Below are positions 19,090-31,760 of a stretch of 64,000 nt of DNA, in pieces. Where the stretch lies: the NCBI GenBank assembly GCA_944474755.1, contig OX104115.1, positions 54,750,648 to 54,814,647 on the forward strand, read 5' to 3'. Source of the stretch: Limnoperna fortunei. Lineage: Eukaryota > Mollusca > Bivalvia > Mytilida > Modiolidae. A program made the translations under genes and the position numbers. The notes beneath the pieces were generated by a model. The model was not told the DNA's origin, searched no databases, and saw only the letters and a list, made by a program, of their open reading frames with translations. Every line of letters begins with the position of its first letter. The first letter of the stretch is position 1.

Positions 19090-19265
19090 TTCAGCAATTT
19101 ATCTGCTATATCATGTCATCCACTTTTTATTGGGGACCGGACTACCTGCATGACGAAAAGCACCGACTTACTGCTGGAAAGGTGGTGTCGATCGCATCCT
19201 GCCACAAGTAAGCCAGTGATCAATAGCAGATGACTTACTACCTTAACCACATGGCCACCGGGTGT
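19090..19265 (-). repeat. Decayed SINE copy
   Basis: Minus-strand match around the tRNA-like head: 'accttaaccacatggccacc' corresponds to the reverse of the 'ggtggcagagtggttaagg' head. Confidence 0.5.
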
Positions 19266-20574
19266 CATTAGGAATGTCGAATAGCAATCTAATTAGTTTC
19301 ACCGGACCGAGGATACACACGCAAACGTTTTGAAAGTACTCAAGGCCATCATGTTTAACTTTTTTGTAGTTCTATGGGAAGAAAGAACTGAAAGAACGGT
19401 CGTCTATTAATCTCTCCAAAATACGTTAATCGTTGATACCGATACAATTGTACAAGCAAAAGAATAAAGTGAATTTCTTTTACATTTAGCTTGTACGTTG
19501 CTATTAAGAATTTTAAATGTTGGAAAACTTTTGTGATTAAAGATGTGTGTTTCTGCGTTTTCGCTAAATTTTTGTTAAAGCAACTTCAGAGAGGAGTAGC
19601 TTGCTCCTACCAATTTGTAAATTATTTTTATGAAAAAAATGAAATTATTGCAAGGTCTAAACTGGCTCTTATTTAAAATTATCCTCATCTGTTTCTATGT
19701 TTTCTGCTACATCAGTTTTAGGAGCTAACCTCCGGAAAAATAAGCGCGTGTCCTGGTGGTAAACAGAGTATCCGCTGCTCTTTTTGCAAGTTGTAAGTAA
19801 AAAAAGGAAAGCCACGCTTCTTGAATATAAATGCCCATTTGGTAGATTTAAAAAAGCAATAAAGTCATTGTTCCTAGTACAAATGACACAATAGTATGTC
19901 TTCATACATCTCACTTATTATTTCTATTATTTATCATATGATATGATTTTCCAAAATATGTATATGTTTTGGTGTATCTGAAACAATTACTGCAGTTGCA
20001 AAGCCATATTGAAATATCGTATGACTTAGGTGCATATGTTGGAAATTGCGTCGTGTTTTTACTATAGGTCTATATAAAAAGTCCCACTTTTCTTAATCTC
20101 TGTTACGGAAGCTTCTACAATTATACTTTGGATTATTTATTTTTGGCAACATGCCATTGTTCAATTAACTGTTGTTTCTATATTGATGCATTGCTGCTAA
20201 TACTTTGTGTGTGCACAGAACAGTAAGTTATTATGGACAGTGAAATACACAACGGGAAGTCAATGAAATACCAGACTTGTCCTGTACTGTTGGTCTACAC
20301 GGCACGCTTAGCAATTCAATTGGTCTGTTAGTCTACATTCTACATATTTGTATTACCCATTCACTAGAGAACAATCGTCCTGAAGTCTCCAAACGTTTGA
20401 AAAACCACAATTATCAAATATATTCTTTATAAACATTAACCATTTGTATTCATTCAACACCGTTATTAACAAAATTCGCAGAAAGTAATTTATAAAGTAT
20501 TGATTAAATTTTTATTCTCATCTCCATTCACTAAGCGACACCAGAACTTTAAATATTCGAACTTTTACTGTTAA

Positions 20575-21110
20575 AGATATTCAGAAGTTTCCTAATTCGC
20601 CATCAATAATACTATAATTTTGCAGAATCTTAAATGCACTTTTTCTAATATGTCAAGATATTCAAAACCCCAGATTTCTAAGCCACTAATATTGGCAAGA
20701 TAACGTGATTGGCATCGATTGATAAATTGTTCGTTCTATATTTACACCTAGATATTCCAATTTCTGCGTTATTAAAATAATAGTTTTCATTTCTTGATAT
20801 TGTGCCCATTAAAATATAAGAATTTTGGTTTTATCAATGTTAACATTAAGTTCCCAATCGTCACAGTATTTTCCAAATTTATTCATTATACGCTTCAAAT
20901 CTTCGCTAGATTCCTAAAATAATATTGTATCGTCTGCATATAGAAACAACACAATTTTGACCAAAATCATTAATTCATCTTCAGCATCAACTAATAGCTT
21001 TTACAACTTTTACATTATTGTGTTTCAGATTGTAAATCATTTAAATACGAAGAAAATAATACTGGGGGGAGGTTTTTTCTCTGTCTAACTCCTTATTCAC
21101 ATTTAAAATA
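20575..21110 (-). pseudogene. Decayed LINE reverse transcriptase
   Basis: Minus strand, several frames: GVRQRKNLPP, FSSYLNDLQ, then LYADDTI (20929-20943), later WELNVNIDKTKILIF, KLEYLGVN and a degenerate relative of the YGSEIWGF/KVHLKFCK thumb region ending IDGELGNF. This order is that of Jockey/CR1-like non-LTR elements. Many stops and shifts; no target-site signals seen. Confidence 0.7.
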
Positions 21111-21512
21111 CCCAGAACATTTTAGTTGTTTGAATATTTTCTAGTCTCCTTTTTCACATTCATACAGTATCATATTATTACATAGCATCTATTATAAGAT
21201 TTTCAGAACAAATAGCGCACGGGTCCCGTGATAGTTTATCAGTTAGAACTTACTGAATTAAAATCTGCAAGATTAGTACGCGTGCAAATATATCAAATGT
21301 TATATATACACGCCTGGTGCACATGAAAATTTTATTATTGAAAAATACACAATTATTTTTGTCCAATCAAATAACAATATTTCATCAATTTGTATTCATT
21401 ATTAAGGTATATAACATTTCAGGTCGGATTCAGCTCCAACGTCTCTCAAAAAGGTCAGAAAATGGGCCATAGACCAGTAAAAAGAAAGTTATATTTACTT
21501 CACTTAAATAAT

Positions 21513-21770
21513 CGACGGAGCCTCGGTGGCAGAGTGGTTAAGGTAGTTCATCTACTATTGATCACGTGGTATGTCAACACTGAGATTGCGGGTTCGAGTC
21601 TCACTGGCAGGGTGTACTCGATTGCAATCTTAATTGACAAGGATTGCCAGTTTTCCTAGCGGAGGTCTGGGGATTTCACCGAGTACTCCGGCTTCATCCA
21701 TCAATTAAAACTGGACGTCATAATATAGCTGAATAATTGCTGAAAATGACGTTAAACAAACAATAAATAA
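21513..21770 (+). repeat. Full-length tRNA-derived SINE
   Basis: tRNA-like head with A box 'tggcagagtggttaagg' and B box 'gggttcgagtctc', an unrelated body ('aattgacaaggattgccag', 'ccgagtactccggcttc') and a 3' end 'gacgttaaacaaacaa'. Best preserved copy in the window and a useful reference for the family. Confidence 0.85.
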
Positions 21771-22049
21771 TTGCATGTTTTTTTCTGTTTTACACGACCG
21801 GAGACCAGTATAAGAAACATTCACAAGTGTTAATATTAATCACGGTTTGTTGTCGGCCTCTTTACTACAATAATTATTCTTCGCGCTTGCGTTTATTAAA
21901 CAAACAATGACACTAGTTATAGTTTGGCTCCGGCAATACGTCATTTACGGAACCTTTAAAATTGGCCTATTAATAAAATGTTTATCGAGTATCGATAAAT
22001 ATTCCGCCTAAATTTAGGACGAGAACAAGTTAAAGCTAGTAATACTCTG

Positions 22050-22450
22050 TTGGGATGTCACCCAAAAGTAGCCCAAAATCCCAAAGGACAGTATATTTTT
22101 TAAATCAGTACACTTAAATATGCCAACTGTAACATTGAACCATTTTTCATTGAAATCACTCTAGCCATCGCAGAGATCTGAGAAATGCACTATTATTTTC
22201 AATGGAGGCCATTTTGAAAACGGTTGCCATATTGAAAATTTTAAAAGTTGGTGGCACTTCAGATCAGCCCCAACATACTTACAAAGTTTTATGTTGATCA
22301 GACATCTCATCTATCAGAAAATGAGCGGAAAAGACTGATGGGTAAAGAAAAGAGGAGAAAAGAGAAAAATTAATAAGAAGAAGTAGAAACCGTATAGGAA
22401 CAATAAATCGCCCAAACATTGTAGCGATTACAATGAGTATTCTCTTTTAT
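22050..22450. repeat. Probable dispersed repeat fragment
   Basis: Contains 'aatggaggccattttgaaaa' and a purine-rich tail (22,330-22,400) typical of dispersed bivalve repeats by memory. No coding frame. Not verified. Confidence 0.3.
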
Positions 22451-22602
22451 TTTAGGAAATCTAACAAAGGGATCTTTATCGTGCCTTTTAAAAAAGCTTC
22501 TAGTGCTGCAATGAAAAGCCATTGAGGCATGCATATATATGCATAATCATTGAATACTGGTTAGTACAGACCCTTACATCTGACAAAGTTTACAATCAAA
22601 TA

Positions 22603-22852
22603 TATCCAGTTTCATATTTTTTGTTCGTTCACAACAGATAATTTGAAATTATTTTAGCGCATGATAAATATGAATTAAAGCTTTGTCGATTTCAACAGGT
22701 GCTTTAGAGAAAATAAAAGGGTTATCGTATCCAGTTTCATATTTTTTGTTCGTTCACAACAGATAATTTGAAATTATTTTAGCGCATGATAAATATGAAT
22801 TAAAGCTTTGTCGATTTCAACAGGTGCTTTAGAGAAAATAAAAGGGTTATAA
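22603..22852. repeat. 125-bp tandem duplication
   Basis: 22603-22727 and 22728-22852 appear identical, from 'tatccagtttcat' to 'aaaagggttat'. Zero spacer and no visible divergence indicate a recent event or assembly artefact. Confidence 0.9.
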
Positions 22853-24039
22853 TGTTGTAGAACAGAAATGACGTTCAGCTAGTTCTGGTTATCGATTTAG
22901 GAAATAACTGTAATGTAGTTGAAGATTTGCCTGCATTAAATGATGATTTAATGGTCGGAAATGGCGTTTATTGGCTAATTGATGCCGGAAAATCTTAAAT
23001 GCATAATGGTTATCTTCATTCAAATGCTACGGCAATCAAAAACTAAAATAACTGACTAAAATGTGGATTTTGTATTTTCCGGTTACGTCTGTTCTTTCTG
23101 CGGCATCATTTTGTATAGATCTCAAAAGGCAAAATTTCTCAATCGATTGTGAACTCCGTTTTATACTCCAGTCTATAACAAACGTATCACGGTATACAAA
23201 TGTCCGTCCGCCGTCGTCCAAATGCATCTTATTATGATGTTTTTCTTATGCCCTGTATACTTTTAAAATAAATTTCTTATTTTCATGGTGAAATGGGATT
23301 TTGTTTTTTTTCATATTGGAGGGTTAGTTTTCAGACTCGAAAACGTTTCATCAATTGTCTTGAAATTTGAGAAATTGTTTACTTTGATAGATTCGTTTTT
23401 GGTAAAATTCTTATTTTTCGTTATAGAATAATAGGAATGTGTTCATGAAACTAATGGCAAGGGAGGTCGCAGCTTCGCGGTTTATTAGGCGTAAACAGAC
23501 CCAAGCCAGGTTATAGTGTATAACATATTCAGAACGTTGAAATATTTTTTTAACTACTTACGAGACAGAGCTCTACAACCGTTTTCATAATTGCTGAACC
23601 AACATAAAAGTAAACGCGTCAACGGGTAGCGCATAAGGGTATAATCTTGTTGGATGTTGGAGATGTTAACTTATTCACGGACCAATACTAAAGTTATTGT
23701 ATACGTCCATAAAAAACTATTTCTTCGTGTTTTTCTTTAATATGTCAGATTCCTTGCCCAATTGATCTAATTTCCCTAATTGCTCATTGTTCATTAACTA
23801 GTTTATGTCCTGACAAAAAGCTGTCGTTATCGAACAATAAAATCAATTAATTAGCCGATCAGTCTGCATACAGAGAATCAAGAGATTTTCAAGAATTAAA
23901 AAAATCTCAAAAATCTCTGTACAAATCCAAAATGTGATCTACACATTATCATTACTCTCGTCGAATTCATGCTACTGTTTTGCTTTAACATAATATGTAC
24001 TTATTTAAGCATTTTTATGTGAGCAATTATCATCACTTG

Positions 24040-24640
24040 GCGTCAGTCGTTTGTCGTCGTCGTCGTTAACTTTTCTTTAAAAATCTTCCCCTTCAAAACC
24101 ACCAAAAGGATTGCTTTGACACTTTGCACAAATCATCAGTAAAATGTCTTCTACCAAGTTTGCACAAATCATAGCCTCAGACCAATCAACATGGTTGCCT
24201 CGGCTTAAAAGAGAACAAGGGGGTCAAAATATAGTTTTTGCCTTACATTAAAAAAGTATAACAGATACAGGGAAGCCAAGGAGACTCTCCTTCTCCAGCA
24301 TCAAAAGCTCTACAAAACTCTCCTTTCAGTTGAAGTTGTACGACCACCCCATTGTAGGAGTTATTGCCCCTTAATCGTCAAAATTGATGATGTGTGCTAT
24401 TTTTTCCTAAAAATGTTGAAAATTATTAGAACTAGAAAACATGTTAGCATTGCTTAATTGTTCAACACTATGACAGCTACAAAAATGACTTATGTTTCAA
24501 GATTGTCCGATGAACCGTTTAGGAGTTATTCTCCTTGAACTTTTTTTTATTGAATTTTTTTGATTTTTAAAAATCTTCTCCTAAACCAATGAAAGGGCTG
24601 TTTTGAAACATTGCACACCACACACAGTCAAAATCAACCC
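24040..24640. repeat. Dispersed repeat with two imperfect internal units
   Basis: 'aaaaatcttccccttcaaaacc'/'aaaaatcttctcctaaacc' and 'aggagttattgcccctt'/'aggagttattctccttg' recur in order about 460 bp and 165 bp apart. I recognise this type of text from mollusc repeats, unverified. Confidence 0.4.
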
Positions 24641-24784
24641 CCCTTTTTTCTAGTTTACTCAAGCGTGAAGTATTGGGTTCATCCTTACAGACAGTTTGTC
24701 AGTTAGGATAGGTTGGATTAATAACGGTTGAACGTACAAAAACTCTCTAATGTCCCGAACGTTTGTTCCCAATCTTTACGGCAT

Positions 24785-25062
24785 TTGTTAGGGGCCTCGG
24801 GTACGAGTGGTTTAGGTAGTTTGTCTTTTACAATTGATAACGTACCTTGTCAACACTGAGGTTGCGAGTTCGAACCTTACTGCAGACATGATTTGCTCCA
24901 CTTCAGACTTAATTGGCAAGGATTGCCAGTTTCCATGGCAAAGGTGGGGGTTTTCAGCAGGTACTCCGGCTTCCTCCCCATACCCCCCAAAAAACTGAAC
25001 GCCATGCTTTAGGTGAACAATCGCTGAAATTGGCGTTAAACTCTATTCAAACAAATAAAGGC
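24785..25062 (+). repeat. SINE copy
   Basis: Head 'gcctcgggtacgagtggttt', B box 'gcgagttcgaacc', body 'aattggcaaggattgccag' and 3' end 'ggcgttaaac'. Same family as 21,513. Confidence 0.75.
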
Positions 25063-27677
25063 CAAATAAGTAATTAACTCCTAATTATTGGTAACAAAAT
25101 ACTTACTACTTCACCGCTCATTACCTTTTGACCCAATAACCTGACACCTAAATTACTTACATTTATAACATTTTTTGAATTAAACTAAAATTGACGTAAC
25201 CAAGCAAGTAAAATATTTGTCGTCACTTCACCTAAAAGATAAGCTTCTCTCCGTATGTTATTATTTTTTTATTTTTATAGCTGGCATATTACTTCAATAA
25301 ATAGCTTTATATTATTAAGCAAAATTAATCAGGCATGATGTTGGTTGCAAAAAATATATAAATTATTTTTATTCAGTATTTCACGTTTACATGGTATTTT
25401 TCATTTATTTGACATATTTTTGCCTTTAAATGCAATTATTTCATTACATTAATAACATTTACCACATAGTTGCTTTATTATCCATTCAGATGGCATAGTT
25501 TTTATTCCTTTGGAATATTTTTGCATTCTGTTGGAATATTTTTTCATTTTTATTCTATCTTTCATTAGCATGCAACACAATTTTGTCAATTTGGTATAAT
25601 TTTTAATTAATATTACTGATAAGCTATAATTGCATGATGGAAAATACTGTTGACGTCACTGGGTTAAATTAGTCACAGTTTGTGACTACGTTTAAGCTCA
25701 AAGATATTCTGCGCAGAATACAGTACGACTAAAGCGCCTATTAATGTAGCACAACATCGTTTCAAATTTTGACTCAGTGTCTACAGCATATGTATCGCAT
25801 ATAAATGAAAAATTATACAAATTGAATCAACTTTATTGGATTTAAATGATATATATTGCAGATACACAGAAACAAACTATATTAATTCAATACAAAAACC
25901 GACAGTTTCGAAGTCTCTTACGATGCAAGGACAGATACAAAACGTTGAATTTTTTATATCAGTCAGATATTTCCAAAGTCAAAATTTGATCAGTGGTCTT
26001 ATCGGATACTTGTTAAAGGGCAGATTGTGTGGTCAGTTAGTTAATTTGAGTCATCGTTCTTCTGTCGGAATTTGTATGTTGTAAAATATTATGTTTAGTT
26101 CCACAACACAGAGACGTGATTTACTGAAGCCCAAAAAAATATTCAAGTTTTCTATTCCCCATCCAAATATGAGCTAGATCCTTAGATGGTGAACGGCAGA
26201 CCAGTTGTATATGTACATGTATTCAACAAAACGTTGATGCAATATCAAAACGTTTTTATTTCGAACACCTGCCGTCCACAGTGAGTGAATTTTATCGTAC
26301 TTGTTACGGGTGCCAGGAAATTAAAATGCCTAAAACACGCAGCAAGTCTAAGATAGTTGTATACCGAAAACTTGGCAAATATTTTTTGGACCCTTTCAAA
26401 TAGCTAAAAAGTGTAACATTTAACCCTCGACCCATATCTGCCCTCGGGCCTAAAGGCCCTCAGGTAGATATGGAGTTCTGAGGTTGATAAGGGATGTAAT
26501 ATGGATATTGCTATATAATGACCTCTCTTTATTGGTTTACATCCGATCAGCTGAATACAAGATAAAAAGACAATTGGTACATTCTTTTGGTATGGACTGC
26601 TAACTATTTGTCAATATTGGAAAATCAGACCGCTCAATACTAGAAAATTTGTCAAGCTTTAACTTTCTTTATGCAATAAACACAATAGTAAGAGAAACCG
26701 ATATCAATACCACAACACTTGATAAACCCCTGGTTATGGTATAGACCACTAAAAACTTATTAGACCTCGCACTCTCCAACCATCATACCAACCAATCTCC
26801 AATTGTCGTGATACGTGATTTTCTTGCGTTTCTATTTAATTAAAAACTGTTAGCTCTATAAACAATACATGTAAACAAATAGACGACAACTCTGGTTTAA
26901 TAAAGTTTTCCCAAATTTCATGCTACTTTATTTGCCAGTATTTGAACTGATTGATTACATACTTGTTTTAAGTCGAGCGAGCGATATTTCTGCTCTATTC
27001 CGGATGTGGAAATGTTAACAAACACTACATTAACTGAGAAACGGAAAAAAACAACATAATCAAAATTATTAACGGACAGTGGAAAAGTATGGAGTATATG
27101 ATATGATCGGAAAAATTAATCTTTTGTATCTACTTCAATTGCATTCAAATACTTGTGTGACAATTGTGAACCGAACTGATGCCTAGAGATCGTAATCGGG
27201 CTAATAAACATTTATTTAAAAAAGTAGTTGTTTTTAAAAAAAGTGTTGTTGATATACTGAATAAAAACGCTTAATTATATATTGTTTGCTTAGTTTTCGG
27301 TCGCGATAAACTGTCTTTTTGAAATTATGGTATTCTTATTTAAAAGATAGTACACGATACATTTAATCCGCAGAACCATATATTTTTACCAACAAAAAGG
27401 GGGAGGGGTGAAATTTACAATTTGTGTATTGATCTTCGTTGAACTTCTCATTCCTGATGCACACGTTAGTTAAAGACAACTTAATGCTCATAGAAAACAT
27501 TTTATTTTTTTAAGTAGCAGAAGACATCGTAACTAAGGTTGAGAAAGTTGTGACCCTCTACTTTTAAAAATTTAAATACTATCCTTTTGTTATGTTGCAT
27601 GAAAATATTAAACTTGGAATGAAGAAAATCTAAACGCTGATTTCAGATGAAATTTATTTAGAGCCAACTACTTCTTG
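25063..27677. other. AT-rich intergenic DNA
   Basis: No gene recognised. An 82-codon frame at 25836-26084 has no domain. The only structure noted is the hairpin at 26,421-26,487. Confidence 0.5.
26421..26487. repeat. Imperfect palindrome
   Basis: 'taaccctcgacccatatctg'-'ccctcgggcc' pairs, with a few mismatches, with 'ggccctcaggtagatatgg'-'agttctgaggttga' across a 4-base loop. Stem about 30 bp. Confidence 0.6.
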
Positions 27678-27681
27678 CTAT

Positions 27682-28965
27682 TGTAGCAAAATGGATTTTA
27701 TATTGTATTTTTCTGTATATGTACTTTAGATTATGTATTCCGTAATTAAAATCTAGAAGTTTCTAATTGTTTGCTTATTCGTAGTAAACAGTATTTCAGT
27801 ACTTTTATTTTATCTTGTATTGCGTTTTATTAATTATTTGCCTTAGGCTATACCTATTGTTAAGTTAGTAAATTTAGCTTGGATTGGTTAGATTAGGTCA
27901 TATGAATGTTTTGGAGGGAAATTTCTTGATCTTTCTTTGTTCTTATTCAGTTATAGAAAAGATATTGAACAGCCATGTTTGGTTTTGTTCGTCGCTGTTG
28001 AAAGCTTCGTTTAAATATATTATTTATGCATTTCGGACTATGCCAATTGCTTTGGAAAAACACTCTTAGCTTTATGTTTGTGAATATTCTTATTAAGGTC
28101 AGTTTATTTCATCTTTTATACTAATTATATTTAATATTAAGTTTCATAACATTTTGGCTTTGACTGACAGCTTAACCGTTTAATAAAACTGATAAAAATA
28201 CTAAACTGCTTCAGTATATTAATAATACTAAATAATATTAAATGTAGTAGTAAATATATTTGTTTCTTATAAACAGTTTATTTAATAAACAAAAGTAAAC
28301 AACAGATAACAGAATAACTGTTGATATAATCAATATATACTTTATTTTAAATAATTACGGTAACCTTTAGGCATCACTTAATTTGTCAAAAGTACATTTG
28401 ACTTATTACGTTAATATTTTATTATACAGGTTGCATGTACCTATAATTGTACAACGGTAGTTGCGATTGACCCTTACACCTCATGTGAGGTAAGCTATAG
28501 TATTTGTGTATGCTTATATTAATTATTGTTCAAATCAGATTAACATGTTTATGCATTTCATTTTTATTTTAATTTTGATGTAATATGTTAGATTGTTTTG
28601 CTTTAAGCATACTTTCTATATTTTGAAAGGATAGAATGAATCTTTTGCTTATGTGTATTAATATACTCAAAAGATTTGATATCTTGGTAGTATGTATCAA
28701 GAATACATGTATATTTTCGTCGTATATAAAAATAATAATGTAATTGTCTGAAATAGCTTTTATACAAATATGGTGCTATATTATAATATAATATATTTGT
28801 ATGCCAAATAGTTTTCTCTTGCACCATGTTTAATGCAATGTTATTTTATATTTGTAGGGTTTTGATTGTTATAGTAATTATTAAAATCTCAACACAAAAT
28901 AAAGAATCTACAACCTGAGAACGTTTATGTTTATTTTGTCGACAGTGAAAATCTGCTTTACTACA
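27682..28965 (+). repeat. 5' LTR
   Basis: TGTAGCA...CTACA, 1,284 bp. Near its end it holds AATAAA (28,899-28,904), the likely polyadenylation signal. Short open frames inside it (27884-28069, 28603-28827) recur in the 3' LTR and are not genes. Confidence 0.95.
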
Positions 28966-28983
28966 ATGGCGCCCAACGTCTGG
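28966..28983 (+). other. Primer-binding site
   Basis: 'aTGGCGCCCAACGTCTGG' follows the LTR end by one base. TGGCGCC is complementary to a tRNA 3' end (GGCGCCA), a common retroelement primer site. The exact tRNA was not determined. Confidence 0.8.
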
Positions 28984-30501
28984 ATTTTGTGATTTTAGAG
29001 AATTCTTAAGCTGTACACTACCGGCCGGACATTATTTGGTGTTATTCACAACATACATGACATATTGACTGTAGTTTACTGTAATTACATCAACAGCGTG
29101 CATTGCTAAAGAAACAGAAGCTGCCAGCATTAGTTCAAGTGTTTGACAGACGTAAAGAAATTAAATACTATTTTGTTCATTCTGTATTTGTATATTTATT
29201 AAATATTTACAGATTAAAAAATAAAATCGGAAACATATACTGTAATGTTTTGAAGCTGTTACTATGCTATACATGTGTATTAATGTTATAAGGTAATCTA
29301 GTGTATTGTTCAATATATTTTTTTAATTATTTTTTTTGTTGAAATTTTATAGGTACTGTAAACTTAACATAAAAGTTTGACCCCCCCTTTTTATGTAAAG
29401 ATCAAGGTCAGTTTGAAACAGGAAGTGAAACCACACCCACTTTATTTATAATTAAACACTGTTTGTGGTATTTATTTATTTTTGACAATTTTTTTTTTTG
29501 TTTATAATACATACACATTTAAAGTTTAATTGTAGAACTTTTTGCATGCTCTTTGATAACTGAACAAAGACCCTTTTATTCATTTAATTTTTTTCTTTAA
29601 TATTATTTGAATAAGATTTCTAAGAAATTATATAACCAAACAATACACAGATTGTATTTCATCAGTATTTGTAGTGTACATATATGTGTGTGTTGTATTG
29701 TGACTTTGTTTATTGTTTATGTACATGTGTAATATTGTTTATATGTGAATGGTGATGTACATCATGTTCTTATTGTGAATTGTGAACTGTTAATTATTAA
29801 TGTGTGTTGACATTTGATTTAAAAAAAAAACCCAAACTTTAAACTTAAAACGTGGACGAATAATTAATTAAACTTCACTTGTGCATAAATAGGCATAAAT
29901 AAATTTAAAATTAAGTTAAATTAAGTTAAATTTAAATAAAGTTAAGGTAAACTTTTAAAGTAACGTGTGTGATTAAGTGTATCCTTTGCATGCATACCTT
30001 TTACTAACGTCATCTATAACCAAGCTTCATTAGCACTTAAGGTCTTTGTACTTCAAAGTCTTCTACTCAGGTGTGACTCATTAGAATTTAACTTTCTTCT
30101 TTGGTAGTTCATTTTTAATCGGTGGTACTTGAGGGTTGTCCAATTTTGATATTTGTAATCAAGGTTAAATTTTAGTTATAATTTAGATTTGAAAGATATA
30201 TCTTAATTTAAAAACCGAGATTATTAATCCTCTCTCCCGATTAGAATAATTATAGGTATTTTCAGGTTGCAGTAGTTTACAGTTACAGTTGGTACGTATT
30301 GCATGTTTTATTTTATTTGTGTATAATATATTTAATTTACAGTATTTTATATTCAACTTCCGAGATATTGTGAGTGTCGATTGACATACATAATCAACAA
30401 ACAAATATCTATTAATACAGATATATATTATTTTACTCATCGATTTTGTTCGTGTGTTTGATTGATTGAACAACTTGAATTTACTGGCACATTAATCAAA
30501 C
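28984..30501 (+). other. Retrotransposon untranslated leader
   Basis: About 1.5 kb of AT-rich sequence without a conserved ORF (a 62-codon frame at 29103-29291 and a minus frame at 30183-30473 look accidental). It would hold packaging and translation signals; none can be identified. Confidence 0.6.
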
Positions 30502-31731
30502 ATGGCATTTAGTAATACAAAAGAGGAAGTGACTGAAAACCCTACTAATCCAGGATTTATATCAATGGATGATGATGACATTAATTTATTAAAAGCAATA
30601 AAGGCTATGGGTATTAAATCAAAGACAGACAACCCTGAGGAATTAGAAGAACGGTTAAAGGAGTACTTTGCACAAAAAGATGGCGGAGAAAAGAAACCTT
30701 TATTTCACTCGTTGACTTTACCATCATCTTATGGAGGAGCTAAACCAAAAGAGAAACCGAAGATTATTTCATCACAACCACCCAAGGTCAATGTTTTCTC
30801 CGGATCGGGAAATAAATCGGAGTCCACTTTTGAACTTTGGAGATATGATGTACAGTGCCTTCTTCAGGACAAAACATATGATAAGGATATGGTAAACACG
30901 GCTGTAAGAAGATCATTGAGAGGTCAAGCAGGCGTCATAGCTATGAGACTTGGACCACAAGCTACAATAGAGGAAATACTGCACAAGATGGATAGTATAT
31001 ATGGAAATGTTGTTAATAAAGAAGAAATATTGAAAGAGTTCTACAGTGCAAGGCAACAAGATGATGAAGACGTAACCACTTGGAGTTGTCGCCTAGAAGA
31101 TATAATGGGACGTGCAAAGGAAAAGGGAGCCGTACATGAATCTGAAGCAAACAGGATGCTGCATACTATGTTATGGACCGGATTACGAAAGGACTTAAAG
31201 GATATCAGTGGTCATAAGTATGACAGCATCATGGACTTTGATGTTTTGAGAGTAGCTCTACGTCAGATCGAGAGCGACCACAAACCCGAAGTACAGCCAA
31301 ATGAGAAAGACAAGAAGTCAAAACCAAATACAGCCAAAGCCACCAAGGCTACACAACCAGGACCTGTTGAAAAGTCGGACATTGATGAGTTGAAAGGAAT
31401 TGTTCAACAACTAGTCCAGGACTTTGATACCTTTAAACAACAAGGATATCAAAAGAGAGGATCGTTTAGGGGTAAATATGGAAATCGGTATAGAGATTCG
31501 GGTAGACCTTCGAGACAAAACTATCAGAGTCGACAAATGCCATCACAACAGCAACCTACATCACACCCACAGCAACAAGAGTTGTTACCAACACAACAAC
31601 CATTGATATATGATGAACCACAGTGTTATAGATGTGGCCAGTATGGACATTATAAAAGAGGATGTGCTGTTAGATTAGACCACACTAAGAGAGGTTTAAA
31701 CTGGAAGAAGCCTATGACACGGGGCCAGTAG
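30502..31731 (+). CDS. Gag polyprotein
   Basis: 409 codons from ATG to TAG. A capsid-like region around residues 85-260 contains FSGSGNKSESTFELWRYDVQ and a following LRGQAGVIAMRL; this layout resembles the PNMA/Ty3-type capsid. A basic Gln-rich stretch leads to one CCHC knuckle CYRCGQYGHYKRGC near residue 375, which binds RNA. The end overlaps pol: the slippery heptamer lies 28 bases before the stop. Intact, young copy; capsid assembly is presumed from the family. Confidence 0.9.
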   Translation: MAFSNTKEEVTENPTNPGFISMDDDDINLLKAIKAMGIKSKTDNPEELEERLKEYFAQKDGGEKKPLFHSLTLPSSYGGAKPKEKPKIISSQPPKVNVFSGSGNKSESTFELWRYDVQCLLQDKTYDKDMVNTAVRRSLRGQAGVIAMRLGPQATIEEILHKMDSIYGNVVNKEEILKEFYSARQQDDEDVTTWSCRLEDIMGRAKEKGAVHESEANRMLHTMLWTGLRKDLKDISGHKYDSIMDFDVLRVALRQIESDHKPEVQPNEKDKKSKPNTAKATKATQPGPVEKSDIDELKGIVQQLVQDFDTFKQQGYQKRGSFRGKYGNRYRDSGRPSRQNYQSRQMPSQQQPTSHPQQQELLPTQQPLIYDEPQCYRCGQYGHYKRGCAVRLDHTKRGLNWKKPMTRGQ

Positions 31732-31760
31732 TAGGCTTGAGTAAGAGAGTTAATGGTCCC
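31695..31760 (+). promoter_or_regulatory. -1 ribosomal frameshift signal with H-type pseudoknot
   Basis: T TTA AAC (31695-31701) lies in the gag frame as X XXY YYZ. Six bases later, stem 1 is AAGCCTA (31708-31714) with TAGGCTT (31732-31738). The loop string GGGGCC (31721-31726) pairs with GGTCCC (31755-31760, one G-U) as stem 2. Slipping back one base enters exactly the pol frame, which is open from 31,689. Spacer length and pseudoknot topology are those of known -1 frameshift sites. Confidence 0.85.

Larger units (their letters stand above)
18146..20570. other. AT-rich intergenic DNA with SINE pieces
   Basis: Two SINE copies (18270-18445, 19090-19265) are the only recognised content. Open frames at 19491-19676 and 19669-19914 have no domain or splice context. 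Confidence 0.5.

Noticed and set aside
27884..28827. Short frames in the 5' LTR, repeated at 36366-37309
   Set aside because: Identical in both LTRs and without domain content; part of the LTR.
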